Positions 1-8,823 of a stretch of 64,000 nt of DNA are shown one piece after another. The stretch is from Cellulosimicrobium funkei (GTDB lineage Bacteria > Actinomycetota > Actinomycetes > Actinomycetales > Cellulomonadaceae). The position numbers and the translations under genes are program-made. The first letter of the stretch is position 1; each line of letters starts with the position of its first letter. The notes under the pieces were generated by a model, which saw nothing but the letters and a program-made list of their open reading frames with translations, did not search any database and was not told where the DNA came from. Where the stretch lies: NCBI RefSeq assembly GCF_004519295.1, contig NZ_SOZH01000003.1, forward strand, positions 1-64,000, read 5' to 3'.

Positions 1-95
1 TGCTTGGAGTGGTGCAGCTCCATGATCCGCCCGGAGATGTGCGGCTCGAGCGCACCGTAGTCGTAGGACAGCTCGGGCAGGGTGTAAGCGGGCAT
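1..95 (-). CDS. sodA: Superoxide dismutase (Fe/Mn type), N-terminal fragment
   Basis: Only the first 31 or so codons are inside the window; the gene continues past the left edge. The translated start reads [20 protein letters not shown] and continues into [11 protein letters not shown], the N-terminal signature of Fe/Mn superoxide dismutases, in which a histidine of the MELHHSKH segment is a metal ligand. The enzyme converts superoxide to peroxide and oxygen in the cytoplasm. The ATG at 95 is preceded by a strong AGGAGGT ribosome site (103-110), which fixes the start. It is transcribed leftward, away from qcrB, with a hairpin-rich gap between them. Confidence is limited only by the truncation. 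Confidence 0.9.
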   Translation of the reverse strand, partial: MPAYTLPELSYDYGALEPHISGRIMELHHSK

Positions 96-162
96 CCGGA
101 TGTACCTCCTGGTACGGACCGCCGGAGGTCGTCCGACGGTCCCTGGGCAGTGAACTGACGGT

Positions 163-209
163 GTCCCTGCCGCCTTAAGCGGGCGCTGCCGCGCCCCGGG
201 GGCAGGGAC
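163..209. other. Inverted repeat upstream of sodA
   Basis: GTCCCTGCC (163-171) can pair with GGCAGGGAC (201-209) across a GC-rich 29-nt spacer. It lies between the qcrB terminator hairpin and the sodA ribosome site, so it may sit in the sodA leader or be part of the terminator. No known operator was recognised; nothing coding is seen in 96-287. Confidence 0.35.
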
Positions 210-210
210 G

Positions 211-264
211 ACGATGACCCGCGACCTGCCCGCCGGAAAGCGGGGGCTGGTCGCGGGTCATCGT
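211..264 (-). terminator. Hairpin terminator downstream of qcrB
   Basis: A perfect 16-bp inverted repeat: ACGATGACCCGCGACC (211-226) pairs with GGTCGCGGGTCATCGT (249-264), with a shorter CCCGC/GCGGG stem inside. It lies 24 bp beyond the qcrB stop codon, so it should end the ctaE-qcrCAB transcript before sodA. No U-tract is visible, as is common for high-GC actinobacterial terminators. Confidence 0.75.
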
Positions 265-287
265 CCTACTGTGCAGGAACCCGGAGG

Positions 288-2042
288 TCAGCGCTCGTCG
301 GCGCCCTTCTCCGGCTCCACGAGGTCCCGACCGCCGCCGACGGGGGCGGTCCCGGCCTCGATCTGCTCGTGGCTCGTGCTCTCGAGGGCGTCGTGCTCAC
401 CGTGCGAGTGCGCGGCGGCGAGCTCGGCCGGCGTCACGGGCTCGATGCGGTCCTCGTAGAAGAACCGCGACAGGCGCTGGAGACGCTTGTCCTTCTTGTA
501 GCCCTTGCGACGCACGCCGCGGGAGTCCGTCGCCGGCTCGATCTCGAGCGGGGCGTGGGCGGAGTAGTTGACCCGCAGCCAGCGCTCCTGCTCGTCGAGC
601 GGGCGGTGGACCTCGATGTACTCGCCGTGCGCGAACCGGACGATCCGGCCGGTCTCGTGGCCGTGCAGCACGAGCTCGCGGTCCTTGCGCTGCAGCCCGA
701 GGCAGATGCGCTTGGTGACCCAGAACGCGAACCAGGGGCCCACGAAGATCAGGATCCGGAAGGCCCAGGTGATCGTGTTGATCGACATGTGGAAGTGCGT
801 CGCGATGAGGTCGTTCGACCCGGCGAGCGCCAGGATGATGAACGCCGTGAGGAACGCGACGCCCAGGCCGGTGCGAACCGGCACGTTGCGCGGGCGGTCG
901 AGGACGTGGTGCTCGCGCTTGTCCTTCGTCACCGCGGACTCGAGGAACGGGTAGACGAACAGGAACGTGAACAGCAGGCCCGGCACGACGACCGCGGGGA
1001 TGAGGACGTTCAGCGACAGCGTGTACCCGCCGATGACGAACTCCGTCTGCCCCGGCATGAGTCGCAAGGACCCTTCGAGGAACAGCATGTACCAGTCGGG
1101 CTGTGCTCCCGCGGAGACCGGTGACGGATCGTAGGGGCCGTAGTTCCAGACGTTGTTGATCGCCATCGTGCCGCCCATGAGGGCGAGGATGCCGAACACG
1201 ACGAAGAAGAAGCCGCCGGCCTTCGCGACGTACACGGGGAACAGCGGGAAGCCGACCACGTTGGTGTCCGTGCGGCCGCCACCCGGGTACTGCGTGTGCT
1301 TGTGAAGCACGACGAAGAACAGGTGGAGCGCGACCAGCGCGAGGATCAGGCCCGGCACCAGGAGGATGTGGACCGTGAACAGTCTCGGGATGATGTGCTC
1401 GCCCGGGAACTCGCCGCCGAAGATGAAGTACGACATGTACGAGCCGATGAGCGGGATCGCCTTGACGACGCCGTCGGTGATGCGCAGGCCGTTGCCCGAC
1501 AGGACGTCGTCGGGCAGCGAGTAGCCGGAGAAGCCGGCGGCGAGGCCCATGATCATGAGCAGCATGCCGACGAGCCAGTTGACCTCGCGGGGCTTGCGGA
1601 ACGCGCCCGTGAAGAACACGCGCATCATGTGCGTGACGATCGACGCCATGAAGATCAGCGCGGCCCAGTGGTGGATCTGCCGCATGAGCAGACCGCCGCG
1701 GACCTCGAACGACATGTGCAGCGTCGACGCGAACGCGTCGGACATGAGCACGCCGTCCATCGAGGCGGGCTCGCCGTGGTAGGTCACCAGGGACATGCTC
1801 GGGACGAAGAACATCGTCAGGAAGATGCCGGTGAGGATCAGGACGACGAACGAGTAGAGCGCGATCTCGCCCAGGAGGAACGACCAGTGGTCGGGGAAGA
1901 CCTTGCGCGCGAACTCCTTGACGGCGACACCGATGCCGGTGCGCTGGTCGAGGTAGTCCGCGGCCTTCCCGGCGGGGGTCGTCGGCGCGGCTGACTTCGG
2001 TGCGGCCGCCCGAGGTGCGGCGGTTCCGGTGCTGGTGGTCAC
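288..2042 (-). CDS. qcrB: Cytochrome bc1 complex cytochrome b subunit QcrB
   Basis: Integral-membrane cytochrome b of the menaquinol:cytochrome c reductase part of the actinobacterial bcc-aa3 supercomplex. It carries two b hemes and the quinol sites. At 584 residues it is longer than mitochondrial cytochrome b and has the long hydrophilic C-terminus (about 430 onward) typical of actinobacteria. Many hydrophobic helices are visible, with heme-ligand histidines in segments such as RQIHHWAALIFMASIVTHMM. The GTG start at 2042 overlaps the qcrA stop (GTGA), so the two are translationally coupled. It is the last gene of the leftward operon and is followed by a strong hairpin. Confidence 0.96.
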   Translation of the reverse strand: MTTSTGTAAPRAAAPKSAAPTTPAGKAADYLDQRTGIGVAVKEFARKVFPDHWSFLLGEIALYSFVVLILTGIFLTMFFVPSMSLVTYHGEPASMDGVLMSDAFASTLHMSFEVRGGLLMRQIHHWAALIFMASIVTHMMRVFFTGAFRKPREVNWLVGMLLMIMGLAAGFSGYSLPDDVLSGNGLRITDGVVKAIPLIGSYMSYFIFGGEFPGEHIIPRLFTVHILLVPGLILALVALHLFFVVLHKHTQYPGGGRTDTNVVGFPLFPVYVAKAGGFFFVVFGILALMGGTMAINNVWNYGPYDPSPVSAGAQPDWYMLFLEGSLRLMPGQTEFVIGGYTLSLNVLIPAVVVPGLLFTFLFVYPFLESAVTKDKREHHVLDRPRNVPVRTGLGVAFLTAFIILALAGSNDLIATHFHMSINTITWAFRILIFVGPWFAFWVTKRICLGLQRKDRELVLHGHETGRIVRFAHGEYIEVHRPLDEQERWLRVNYSAHAPLEIEPATDSRGVRRKGYKKDKRLQRLSRFFYEDRIEPVTPAELAAAHSHGEHDALESTSHEQIEAGTAPVGGGRDLVEPEKGADER

Positions 2043-3100
2043 TTCAGACGCTCCCAGAAGCTCGGGCCGATGGGCTCGTGGAAGTCGCTCTGCGCAACCA
2101 GGTAGCCCTCGTCATCAACGGTGATCGGCAGCTGCGGCAGGGGCCGCTTCGCGGGGCCGAAGACCACCTTGGCGCTGTCGGCCACGTCGAACGTCGACTG
2201 GTGGCACGGGCACAGCAGGTGGTGCGTCTGCTGCTCGTAGAGAGCGACGGGGCAGCCGACGTGCGTGCAGATCTTGGAGAACGCGACGATGCCGTCGTAC
2301 GACCAGCTCTCCCCGGCGGGGGACTGCTCGGACACGATGTCGCGCGGGTCGAGACGGACCAGGAGGACGACGGCCTTGGCCTTCTCCGTGATCCACTCGT
2401 GGGACCGCATCTCCTCCTGCGAGGCCTCGGGGATGACGTGGACCACCGAGCCGATGGTGACGTCGGCGGCCTTGATGGGCCGGCCCGAGGGATCGATCGC
2501 GAGGCGCGTGCCCCGCTGCCAGAGGGTGTGCTTGAACTTGGAGACGTTCCAGTCGCCACCGACGCTCCCGACGAGCGGGACCGCGATGGTGAGCGGGAAG
2601 AGCGCGAGGGCGGAGATGACCGCGCCCTTGAGGACGCCGCGGCGGGCGATGCCCGAGTCCTTGACGCCCGCGTCGAGCTCGGCGAGCGCGGCGGTGCGCG
2701 TCTCGGGGTCGCTCGCGATGGGGTGGCGCTCGTCCACCTTCTCGTGGTCGGACATGAGGACCTTGGCCCAGTGCACCGCGCCGAAGCCGATGCCGAGCAG
2801 GGCGAACGCGATGGCGACGCCGAGCGCCACCGTCGAGAGGCGGACGCCCGCCGTGGTCCCGTCCGGCGGGATCACGAAGTAGACGACGAGGGCCGCGATG
2901 GTGCCGATGACGGAGATCCCGAAGAGGGCGGCGACCTGACGCTCGGCGCGCTTCGACGCCTTCGGGTCGCGGTCGGCCATGCGGCTCTTGTGCTCCGGCA
3001 GACCGGGGTCCGGGAACGTGTCGAGGGTGCCGTGCTCCTCGCGGTGCCCGACCTCGCGGTGCGAGGACTCGGACGAGCGGGGGCTCTGGTAGTCGCTCAC
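2039..3100 (-). CDS. qcrA: Rieske iron-sulfur subunit QcrA
   Basis: Rieske [2Fe-2S] subunit of the cytochrome bc1 complex, passing electrons from menaquinol to the diheme cytochrome c. The cluster motifs CTHVGC and CPCHQS lie near the C-terminus, separated by the family's loop. Three hydrophobic helices precede the soluble domain, as is usual in actinobacterial QcrA (353 residues). I chose the GTG at 3100 (VSDYQSPRSS) because it forms a GTGA overlap with the qcrC stop; the frame stays open further upstream, but only inside qcrC. The gene sits between qcrC and qcrB in the standard order. Confidence 0.95.
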   Translation of the reverse strand: MSDYQSPRSSESSHREVGHREEHGTLDTFPDPGLPEHKSRMADRDPKASKRAERQVAALFGISVIGTIAALVVYFVIPPDGTTAGVRLSTVALGVAIAFALLGIGFGAVHWAKVLMSDHEKVDERHPIASDPETRTAALAELDAGVKDSGIARRGVLKGAVISALALFPLTIAVPLVGSVGGDWNVSKFKHTLWQRGTRLAIDPSGRPIKAADVTIGSVVHVIPEASQEEMRSHEWITEKAKAVVLLVRLDPRDIVSEQSPAGESWSYDGIVAFSKICTHVGCPVALYEQQTHHLLCPCHQSTFDVADSAKVVFGPAKRPLPQLPITVDDEGYLVAQSDFHEPIGPSFWERLK

Positions 3101-3876
3101 GAGGACTTCGCTCCGATCCACACTGCGGCCCCGATGAGGAGGCCCATTCCGACGATCCAGGCCCACAGGCCCTCGCTGACCGGACCGAGCGACCCGAGCG
3201 ACAGGCCGCCGGCGGAGCCGTCGCGCTGCTCGGCGAGGAACGCGATGACGTCCCGCTTCTCCTCGGGCGTCACGGTGGCGTCGTTGAAGACCGGCATCGA
3301 CTGCGGGCCGGTGAGCATCGCCTGGTAGATGTTGCGCTCCGAGGTGTCCCACAGCGGGGGAGCGAACTTGCCCTCGGAGAGGGCGCCACCCGCACCGATC
3401 GCGTTGTGGCACATCGCGCAGTTGGTGCGGAAGACCGCGGCACCGTTGGCCGGGTCGCCCAGCGCTGCGTCGACCTGCTCGTCCGTGGGGATCGCGGGGC
3501 CCGCGCCGAGCGACGCGACGTAGGCGGCGAGCTGCGCCGTCTGCTCCTCGTCGAACTGGCGCGGCTTCTGGATGGCCTGCGGACCGTCCATCTGCATGGG
3601 CATGCGGCCGGTGGACACCTGGAAGTCGACCGACGCAGCGCCGACACCGACGAGCGAGGGCGCGGTGGCCGTGCCCTCGGCGTTCGGCCCGTGGCACGTG
3701 GCGCAGTTGGCCTGGAACAGCTTCTGGCCGGTCTCGATGTCCTCGGTGCTGGCGGTCTCGGCGTTGGCCGAAGTCGGGGCAAAGGCGGCGTAGACGCCAC
3801 CGGTGACCAGCAGCGCCAGCAGCAGCAGCACGACCGGCGCGAAGCGGTGGTGTCTGCGGGCGGCGAGTGCCTTCAC
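3097..3876 (-). CDS. qcrC: Diheme cytochrome c subunit QcrC
   Basis: Membrane-anchored diheme cytochrome c of the bcc complex, replacing soluble cytochrome c and handing electrons to the aa3 oxidase. Two CXXCH heme motifs are visible: CATCH at residues 58-62 and CAMCH about 100 residues later. An N-terminal hydrophobic segment (about 14-34) and a C-terminal helix (LWAWIVGMGLLIGAAVW) anchor it, with the heme domains outside. The length of 259 is normal. The start is GTG at 3876; the stop overlaps the qcrA start. A 73-bp gap separates it from ctaE, with a GAGGATC ribosome site. Confidence 0.95.
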   Translation of the reverse strand: MKALAARRHHRFAPVVLLLLALLVTGGVYAAFAPTSANAETASTEDIETGQKLFQANCATCHGPNAEGTATAPSLVGVGAASVDFQVSTGRMPMQMDGPQAIQKPRQFDEEQTAQLAAYVASLGAGPAIPTDEQVDAALGDPANGAAVFRTNCAMCHNAIGAGGALSEGKFAPPLWDTSERNIYQAMLTGPQSMPVFNDATVTPEEKRDVIAFLAEQRDGSAGGLSLGSLGPVSEGLWAWIVGMGLLIGAAVWIGAKSS

Positions 3877-3949
3877 GAAATGATCCTCGTCTCGCAGGTG
3901 GGGGAGCAGGGGGCGGGTGGGCGGTCCGGGGCGGAACCCGGGCGGGACG

Positions 3950-4600
3950 TCAGCGCAAGATGTAGATCACGAAGAAGAGCGCGATCCACACGACGTCGAC
4001 GAAGTGCCAGTAGTAGGACGTCACGATGGCCGTCGTGGCCTCGTGGTGCCCGAAGTTCTTGGCCGAGAACGAGCGGCCGAGAAGGAACAGGAAGGCGATC
4101 AGGCCGCCGACGACGTGGAGGCCGTGGAACCCGGTCGTGATGTAGAAGACGGAGCCGTAGGGCGTGGAGGAGATCGACACGCCGTGCTCGACGAGCTCGG
4201 CGTACTCGAAGATCTGACCACCGATGAAGAACGCGCCCATGAGGAACGTCAGCGTCATCCACTCGTTCATCCCCCAGCGGTTCACCTGGAAGATCGAGCC
4301 GGTGCGGACGGGCTGGAAGCGCTCGGCGGCCCACACGCCCATCTGGCACGTCACCGACGACAGCACCAGGACGGTCGTGTTGATCGCCGCGAAGGTCAGG
4401 TTGAGCTTGTCCGCCTCGAGGGCCCACTCGTCGGCGGGCATCACGGCGCGGACCGTGAAGTACATGGCGAAGAGGCCGGCGAAGAACATGAGCTCGCTGG
4501 CCAGCCACACGATCGTCCCGACCGAGACGGGGTTCGGTCGGTTGACGCTCACGTGCTGATGGGCGTGGGGGGCAGCCGTTGCGGTCGACACAGGAGCCAT
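3950..4600 (-). CDS. ctaE: Cytochrome c oxidase subunit III
   Basis: Subunit III of the aa3-type cytochrome c oxidase, the terminal oxidase that forms a supercomplex with QcrCAB. The 216-residue protein shows about five transmembrane helices and family segments such as [17 protein letters not shown] and [16 protein letters not shown], the latter containing conserved His residues. The start is the ATG at 4600. It is the first gene of the ctaE-qcrC-qcrA-qcrB operon; the other ctaCDF genes are not in the window. Subunit III is structural and does not bind redox metals itself. Confidence 0.95.
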   Translation of the reverse strand: MAPVSTATAAPHAHQHVSVNRPNPVSVGTIVWLASELMFFAGLFAMYFTVRAVMPADEWALEADKLNLTFAAINTTVLVLSSVTCQMGVWAAERFQPVRTGSIFQVNRWGMNEWMTLTFLMGAFFIGGQIFEYAELVEHGVSISSTPYGSVFYITTGFHGLHVVGGLIAFLFLLGRSFSAKNFGHHEATTAIVTSYYWHFVDVVWIALFFVIYILR

Positions 4601-4917
4601 TATGGCCGACGAACCTCAGCTTCGCGGCACGCAGACGGCAGCCCGGAGGCGGTGAATCTCACAATGTCTCCAGAACTTCCCACGGAGACCTGCACTTGGT
4701 GACGGAAACCGTCCGAGTGCCATGAAACCCGGGCGTCCGGGGCGCGGGCCAGGGCCCTTGGTCCCCGCTCCGCAGCCGGTCGGCGCGCGACCCGCCGCAG
4801 GGGTGCTGCGGAGGGCTCCGACGTGCCAAGATGCCCGTCGGGACGTGCGTCCGCCACCCGCGGCGCCGCGCGCTCCCGGGCCCACCCGAGGGAACGACGA
4901 AGGCGACGGTGACGACG
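4601..4917. promoter_or_regulatory. Divergent intergenic region between ctaE and the receiver protein
   Basis: This 317-bp gap must contain the promoter of the ctaE-qcr operon (leftward) and that of the receiver-domain gene (rightward). The stretch near 4655-4700 is the least GC-rich part and is a plausible leftward promoter site, but no clear -35/-10 pair stands out. The rightward gene could start as early as 4831, which would take up part of the gap. Confidence 0.4.
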
Positions 4918-5355
4918 ATGACGACGACCGTGACGACGACGCACGGGGACACGGACGTGACCCCGCGCGCGCCGCGCATCCTGCTCTACAGCGACGACGT
5001 GACCGTGCGCGAGCAGGTGCTGCTCGCCGTCGGGCGGCGGCTGGGCGCGGGGCAGCCGGAGATCGAGTGGCACGAGGTGGCCACCCCGGCGGCGGTCGTG
5101 GCGTCGGCGGACGCCGGCGGGTGGGACCTCCTGGTCCTGGACGGCGAGGCCGACAAGGCCGGGGGCATGGGTCTGTGCCGCCAGCTCAAGAACGAGATCT
5201 ACGCCTGCCCGCCGGTCCTGGTCCTCACCGGCAGGCCGCAGGACGGTTGGCTAGCATCGTGGTCGCTCGCCGACGACGCGGTGCCCCGGCCGTTCGACGC
5301 GGTCGCCCTCCAGCGCGCCGTCGCCGACCTGCTGCGCGCCTCCGGCACGCGGTAG
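4918..5355 (+). CDS. Stand-alone response-regulator receiver-like protein
   Basis: A small receiver-fold protein with no output domain. The core begins at PRILLYSDD, carrying the acidic pair of the phosphorylation pocket. It continues through LLVLDGE, with the likely phospho-acceptor Asp, and VLVLTGRP, with the switch Thr. At the position of the usual conserved KPF lysine it reads RPF, so phosphorylation chemistry may be altered. No DNA-binding domain follows. The start is uncertain: ATG 4918 is used here, GTG 4957 would begin directly at the domain, and ATG 4831 is further upstream. It lies between ctaE (divergent) and trpD (34 bp downstream). Its partner kinase and target are unknown. Confidence 0.7.
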   Translation: MTTTVTTTHGDTDVTPRAPRILLYSDDVTVREQVLLAVGRRLGAGQPEIEWHEVATPAAVVASADAGGWDLLVLDGEADKAGGMGLCRQLKNEIYACPPVLVLTGRPQDGWLASWSLADDAVPRPFDAVALQRAVADLLRASGTR

Positions 5356-5389
5356 CCGACCAGGAGACCGACCAGCCGAAGGGCCACCC

Positions 5390-6487
5390 GTGACCGCCAC
5401 CCCGCACCCTGCCGCCTCGACCACGAGCGACTCGACGGGTGCGGGGCTCACCTGGCCCGGTCTGCTCACCGAGCTCGTCGCGGGGAACGACCTCGACGCC
5501 GAGCGCACCGCGTGGGCCATGGACCAGGTCATGTCGGGCGAGGTCTCGCCCGTGAGGCTCGCGAGCTTCCTCGTCGCGCTGCGCGCGAAGGGCGAGACGG
5601 TCGCCGAGCTCACCGGCCTCGCCGACGCGATGCTCGCGCACGCGAGCCGCTTCTCCGTGGACGGGCCCGCCGTGGACATCGTCGGCACGGGCGGCGACCG
5701 CGCCCACACCGTGAACATCTCGACGATGGCGTCGCTCGTCATCGCGGGCGCGGGCGTGCGCGTCGTCAAGCACGGCAACCGCGCCGCGACGTCGTCGTCG
5801 GGGGCCGCGGACGTGCTCGAGGAGCTCGGGATCCGGCTCGACCACGGTCCCGACCGCGTGGCGCGCATCGTGCAGGAGGCGGGGATCACCTTCTGCTTCG
5901 CCATGGTGTTCCACCCGTCGATGCGGCACGCGGGCGTCGCGCGCAAGGAGCTCGGCATCCCGACGGCGTTCAACGTGCTCGGCCCCCTGACGAACCCCGC
6001 GCAGCCGCGCGCGGCCGCGATCGGCGTGGCCGACGCCCGGATGGCGCCGCTCATCGCGGGCGTGCTCGCCGGGCGCGGCACGTCGGCGCTCGTGTTCCGC
6101 GGCGACGACGGTCTCGACGAGCTCGCGGCCACCGGCGGCGCCACGGTGTGGGAGGTGCGCGACGGCGCCGTGACGGAGCACCGCCTCGACCCCGTCGCCG
6201 ACCTCGCGCTGACGCCCGTCACCGTCGAGGACCTGCGGGGCGGGAACGCGGCGCACAACGCCGACGTCGCGCGGCGGTTCCTCGCGGGCGAGCCGGGCGC
6301 GGTGCGCGAGACCGTGCTGCTCAACGCGGCCGCGGGCCTCGTCGCCGACGGCACGCTGCCCGGTACCGCGGAGGGCTCGCTCGTCGAGCGGCTGCGCGCG
6401 GCCTACGACGTCGCGGCCCGCAGCGTCGACTCCGGTGCCGCGCGCGCGGCGCTCGCCCGCTGGGCGGAGGCCGCGGCGCGCGACTGA
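5390..6487 (+). CDS. trpD: Anthranilate phosphoribosyltransferase
   Basis: Catalyses the second step of tryptophan synthesis, joining anthranilate to PRPP. The 365-residue protein has the family's glycine-rich PRPP loop VGTGGD (about residues 100-105), the [12 protein letters not shown] segment that binds PRPP and anthranilate, and the later [12 protein letters not shown] region. The start is GTG 5390, giving a short N-terminal extension before the helical domain. It stands apart from other trp genes, in the position next to ctaE-qcr seen in mycobacteria. The final codons and stop lie in a 26-bp tandem duplication. Confidence 0.95.
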   Translation: MTATPHPAASTTSDSTGAGLTWPGLLTELVAGNDLDAERTAWAMDQVMSGEVSPVRLASFLVALRAKGETVAELTGLADAMLAHASRFSVDGPAVDIVGTGGDRAHTVNISTMASLVIAGAGVRVVKHGNRAATSSSGAADVLEELGIRLDHGPDRVARIVQEAGITFCFAMVFHPSMRHAGVARKELGIPTAFNVLGPLTNPAQPRAAAIGVADARMAPLIAGVLAGRGTSALVFRGDDGLDELAATGGATVWEVRDGAVTEHRLDPVADLALTPVTVEDLRGGNAAHNADVARRFLAGEPGAVRETVLLNAAAGLVADGTLPGTAEGSLVERLRAAYDVAARSVDSGAARAALARWAEAAARD

Positions 6488-6526
6488 CAGCCGGTCAGCC
6501 GGCGCGCGACTGACCGCCGGTCAGTC
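6475..6526. repeat. Tandem 26-bp duplication across the trpD stop codon
   Basis: Positions 6475-6500 and 6501-6526 are direct tandem copies differing at two positions (24 of 26 identical). Copy one contains the last trpD codons and its stop; copy two runs into the stop codon of the converging Lrp-domain gene. Within copy two CGACTGACCG (6507-6516) pairs with CGGTCAGTCG (6518-6527), so it can also act as a terminator hairpin for both genes. Confidence 0.75.
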
Positions 6527-6802
6527 GTCGAGGCCGAGGGCGAACGCCTGCTCGAGGTCGACGTTCGAGTAGGCGCGGAACGCGATGAACGTCTCGGTGC
6601 GCACGACGCCCTGGACCTTGCTGATGCGGTCCGCGATGACGTCGGCGAGCTGGTCGTGCTCCTGGACCCGCACCATCGCGACGAGGTCCGCCTTGCCCGT
6701 CACCGAGTAGACCTCGCTGACCCCGCGCAGGTCCGCGACCTCCGACGCCACCTCGGGGATGCGTGCGGGGTCGGTGTCGATCAGGACGATGGCGGTGAGC
6801 AT
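6521..6802 (-). CDS. Stand-alone Lrp/AsnC effector-binding (RAM) domain protein
   Basis: A 93-residue protein consisting only of the C-terminal alpha/beta sandwich of Lrp/AsnC regulators (RAM domain). The pattern VYSVTGKADLVAMVRV followed by KVQGVVRTETFIAF is typical. There is no helix-turn-helix, so it cannot bind DNA by itself. Such single-domain proteins may form ligand-binding oligomers or pair with full-length regulators. ATG 6802 lies inside the 3' end of the upstream nuclease gene (22-bp overlap) and has a GGAGGAACC ribosome site, implying coupled translation. Confidence 0.88.
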   Translation of the reverse strand: MLTAIVLIDTDPARIPEVASEVADLRGVSEVYSVTGKADLVAMVRVQEHDQLADVIADRISKVQGVVRTETFIAFRAYSNVDLEQAFALGLDD

Positions 6803-8637
6803 GGTTCCTCCGGGGACGGGTCGTCGTCAGGCGACCACTCTACGGTCGGCCCGGCCGACGCGTGGGCCAGGTCGGCGCCGTCGGCGTCCGCGTGGCGGGC
6901 GACGTGGCGGGCCGTGGCCGCGAGGTCCACGTGCGACCCGGCCGAGCGGACCGGGCACGCCCAGGGACCCGTGACGTCGACGATCCGCACCCCGGGTTCC
7001 TGAAGCCACGACAGCAGGATCTCGGCCTCGTGCGGATGGCTCGCGGGGGCCGGCGGCACGGGTGGTGCCACCGTCTCGCCCGTCGCGACGAGCGCGTGCA
7101 CGAGCGGCCACGGGTCGGTGCCCGGGGCGCTGACGCCGGTCGCGGCGAGCCGCGCGTGCCGCACGACGACGACCTCCCACCCACCGGCGTCCGTCGGGCG
7201 TGCGGCGACGAGCTCGGCGCACGCGGCGAGCGGGGCGAGCCGCTGCGCACGCGCCGCGCCCGTGAGGAAGGCGCGCAGGCGCTGGGTGAGCTCGCCGGCC
7301 TGCTCGAAGCGCTCGTCGCGCGAGAGCGCCACGATGCGGCGCCCGAGCTCGGCGACCACGCGCGACGGGTCGCCCTCGAAGGCCTTGCGTGCGCCCGCCG
7401 CGACGTCGCCGTAGCCCGCGTCGCGCTCGGTCGTCGTGCACGGGGCGGAGCAGCGGCCCATCTCGGCGAGCACGCACGCCGTCGCGCCGGGCGAGGCGAC
7501 GACGGGGAGACGCCGGGTGCACTGGCGCAGCGCGAAGGCGTCGTGCAGGGCGTCCACGGCGGCCTGGGCCTGGTGCCGCGAGGCGAACGGGCCGATGTGT
7601 GCCGCCGGTGCACGGACGTCGCGGACCAGCGAGAGGCGCGGGTACGCCTCGTCGGTGAGCCGGACCCACGTCATGCGCTCCGGGTGCCGCGACCGGCGGT
7701 TGTACCGCGGCGCGTGCTCGGCGATGAGGCGCAGCTCGCGGACCTGCGCCTCGAGCGGCGTCGCGCACACGACGGGCGTGACGGCGTGCGCGATGCGCAC
7801 CATCTCGGTGATGCGCCCGCGCTTCTCCGAGCGCGTGAAGTACGACCGCACGCGGCGCCGGATCGACGTCGACGTGCCGACGTACAGCACCTCGTCGCCG
7901 GGGCCGCGGAAGAGGTAGACGCCGGGCGCGTCCGGCAGGCCGTCGGCGAGGTGGCGCTTGCGGCGCACGTCCTGCGGCACGGGGTCCGTCGCCCCGGCGA
8001 GGTCCTCCAGGTGCGTCACGCCGAGCGGGCCGAGGCGGCCGAGGAGCGCGTGCAGCACGTCGACGGTGGCGCGTGCGTCGGCGAGCGCGCGGTGGTCCGG
8101 CGTGACGGTGGCGCGGAAGAGGGCCGCGAGCGTCGCGAGCTTGTGGTTCGGCGCCTCGTCGCGCGTGACGACCCGCCGGGCGAGGGGCACGGTGTCGAGC
8201 ACCTGGTTCCCGGGCCAGTCGTAGCCCGCGGAGCGGCACGCGGCCTTGAGGAACGAGATGTCGAACGGGGCGTTGTGCGCGACGAGCACGGCGCCGCGCG
8301 CGAACTCGAGGAAGCTGGGCAGCACGGCCTCGATGCGGGGCGCGGTGGCGACCATGGACGACGTGATGCCGGTGAGCCGGGCGACGAAGGCGGGGACGGG
8401 CACCCCGGGGTCGACGAGCGTCTGGAACTCGCCGAGCACCTCGCCGCCGCGCACCTTCACCGCGCCGATCTCCGTGATCCCGGCGCCCGCGGGGGAGCCG
8501 CCGGTCGTCTCGAGGTCGACGACGACGAACGTCACCTCGTGCAGCGGCGTGCCGAGGTCCTCGAGCGTGGGCTGGACGGGGACGCCCTGCGGTGCGGACC
8601 CGGCGCGGGGTGCGGCGAGGGCGGGTCCGGACGACAT
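6781..8637 (-). CDS. DEDDh 3'-5' exonuclease fused to a UvrC-type GIY-YIG domain
   Basis: A 618-residue two-domain nuclease. Residues about 35-200 form a DnaQ-like exonuclease: VVVDLETTG supplies the first acidic pair (D41, E43), and AHNAPFDISFL and HRALADARAT supply the other catalytic Asp/His residues. From about 240, GVYLFRGPGDEVLYVGTS is a GIY-YIG endonuclease motif as in UvrC and Cho. A Cys-containing section (CVLAEMGRCSAPC) follows. This architecture is the same as mycobacterial Rv2191. The probable role is DNA repair. ATG 8637 is preceded by TAGCCT (8650-8645) with a 7-nt spacer, which fits a leaderless start; the frame stays open far upstream but only over the divergent gene. Confidence 0.9.
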   Translation of the reverse strand: MSSGPALAAPRAGSAPQGVPVQPTLEDLGTPLHEVTFVVVDLETTGGSPAGAGITEIGAVKVRGGEVLGEFQTLVDPGVPVPAFVARLTGITSSMVATAPRIEAVLPSFLEFARGAVLVAHNAPFDISFLKAACRSAGYDWPGNQVLDTVPLARRVVTRDEAPNHKLATLAALFRATVTPDHRALADARATVDVLHALLGRLGPLGVTHLEDLAGATDPVPQDVRRKRHLADGLPDAPGVYLFRGPGDEVLYVGTSTSIRRRVRSYFTRSEKRGRITEMVRIAHAVTPVVCATPLEAQVRELRLIAEHAPRYNRRSRHPERMTWVRLTDEAYPRLSLVRDVRAPAAHIGPFASRHQAQAAVDALHDAFALRQCTRRLPVVASPGATACVLAEMGRCSAPCTTTERDAGYGDVAAGARKAFEGDPSRVVAELGRRIVALSRDERFEQAGELTQRLRAFLTGAARAQRLAPLAACAELVAARPTDAGGWEVVVVRHARLAATGVSAPGTDPWPLVHALVATGETVAPPVPPAPASHPHEAEILLSWLQEPGVRIVDVTGPWACPVRSAGSHVDLAATARHVARHADADGADLAHASAGPTVEWSPDDDPSPEEPCSPPSS

Positions 8638-8823
8638 GGCGGCGAGGCTAGCGAGGGCCACCGACACCGCCGCCGCGAGGTCCGTCGGTCGCCCGCCGAC
8701 ACGAAGGCCGGGAGCCGGGGCGCGCGTCCCCGGGCGGCATAGGGTGGGACCGAGAGAATCAGGACGATCACGGACGAAGCGCCCGTGGTGACCCGCGGAC
8801 GAGGTGCGGAGGAGGCGCGGCGC

